NCBI GenBank assembly: GCA_015662785.1
Contig: DQTM01000299.1
Location: 1 to 6,736, forward strand
Direction of reading: 5' to 3'
Source of the DNA: Sulfurospirillum arcachonense
GTDB lineage: Bacteria > Campylobacterota > Campylobacteria > Campylobacterales > Sulfurospirillaceae
Length of the DNA: 6,736 nt
Part shown: piece after piece, positions 6,527 through 6,736 of the stretch
Layout of the letters: every line of letters starts with the position of its first letter
How positions within the stretch are numbered: position 1 is the stretch's first letter
Notes under the pieces: generated by a model
What the model saw: only the letters and a program-made list of their open reading frames with translations
Told to the model about the DNA's origin: nothing
The model's database searches: none
Position numbers and translations under genes: made by a program

Positions 6527-6736
6527 TTAAAGTACTGATTTCAAAGCTATACCCAAATGGTCATATTTAAATCTATAACCTTCTCTTTCCAATCTAACTG
6601 GAACAACAAAAGAGCCTTTTAAAATTGACTCTGCTCCTTCACCATATCTTATCTTCATCATAGCTTCTGGGATATTTAACCATGCTGGTCTTCCTATGAC
6701 CTTACCAAATGTTGTCATAAATGTTTTCATATTAAC
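6527..6736 (-). CDS. C-terminal part of a TIGR01777/DUF1731-family epimerase (runs off the window)
   Basis: Only the last 69 codons are in the window, and the frame is open through the edge (VNMKTFMTTFGKV), so the ATG at 6728-6730 is internal and not the start. The sequence is the DUF1731 tail of YfcH-like extended short-chain dehydrogenase/epimerases. It shows FMTTFGKVIGRPAWLNIPE, a GEGAESILKGSFVVPVRL segment, and EGYRFKYDHLGIALKSVL to the end. The Rossmann NAD(P)-binding domain would lie upstream, outside the window. The substrate of this family is not established. The stop is one base before the LamG ATG, suggesting co-transcription and possibly coupled translation. Confidence 0.85.
   Translation of the reverse strand, partial: VNMKTFMTTFGKVIGRPAWLNIPEAMMKIRYGEGAESILKGSFVVPVRLEREGYRFKYDHLGIALKSVL

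Noticed and set aside
1..6736. CRISPR array, tRNA/rRNA genes, insertion sequence or phage attachment site
   Set aside because: No regularly spaced repeats, cloverleaf-like sequences, transposase motifs or terminal inverted repeats were seen on reading both strands.

Overview
This AT-rich window is a piece of bacterial chromosome. The lineage signals are the codon preference, short AGGA ribosome binding sites, TATAAT -10 elements without an obvious -35, and the character of the HtpG, Rep-type helicase and DUF1731-family proteins. Together they suggest Campylobacterota (a Sulfurimonas/Arcobacter-like organism). That placement is inferred from sequence character and was not tested by a search.

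Layout. The left part (1-2400) holds htpG on the plus strand, converging on a small exported rhodanese on the minus strand. A 12-bp stem hairpin sits between their stop codons and could serve both. The middle (2410-4440) is a full-length UvrD/Rep-family superfamily 1 helicase on the minus strand, upstream of the rhodanese with a 60-bp gap. A 98-bp divergent intergenic region (4441-4538) follows. It carries -10 elements for the helicase on one strand and a strong match to a sigma-54 (RpoN) promoter on the other.

The right part is the interesting one. The sigma-54-like element points at a type IV prepilin gene that is clearly dead. Its start, ribosome binding site, prepilin peptidase site and hydrophobic helix are all recognisable, but two one-base deletions and a nonsense codon break the frame. 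Running into it tail to tail from the other strand is a secreted protein with two LamG (concanavalin A-like) modules. Its reading frame ends abruptly just where the prepilin remnant ends, so both genes look cut short at a common junction (about 4930-4963). Prepilins plus LamG proteins are components of MSHA-type pilus loci (MshQ-like), so this may be the scar of a lost or rearranged pilus/adhesin cluster. Upstream of the LamG gene, one base away, is the 3' end of a TIGR01777/DUF1731 epimerase-family gene that continues past the window.

HtpG, the helicase and the epimerase look like ordinary chromosomal housekeeping or core genes. I see no intact previously undescribed multi-gene system here, no tRNA or rRNA, no CRISPR and no insertion sequence. 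The most informative items are the decayed prepilin with its promoter, the truncation junction, and a possible beta-clamp-binding motif inside the helicase.
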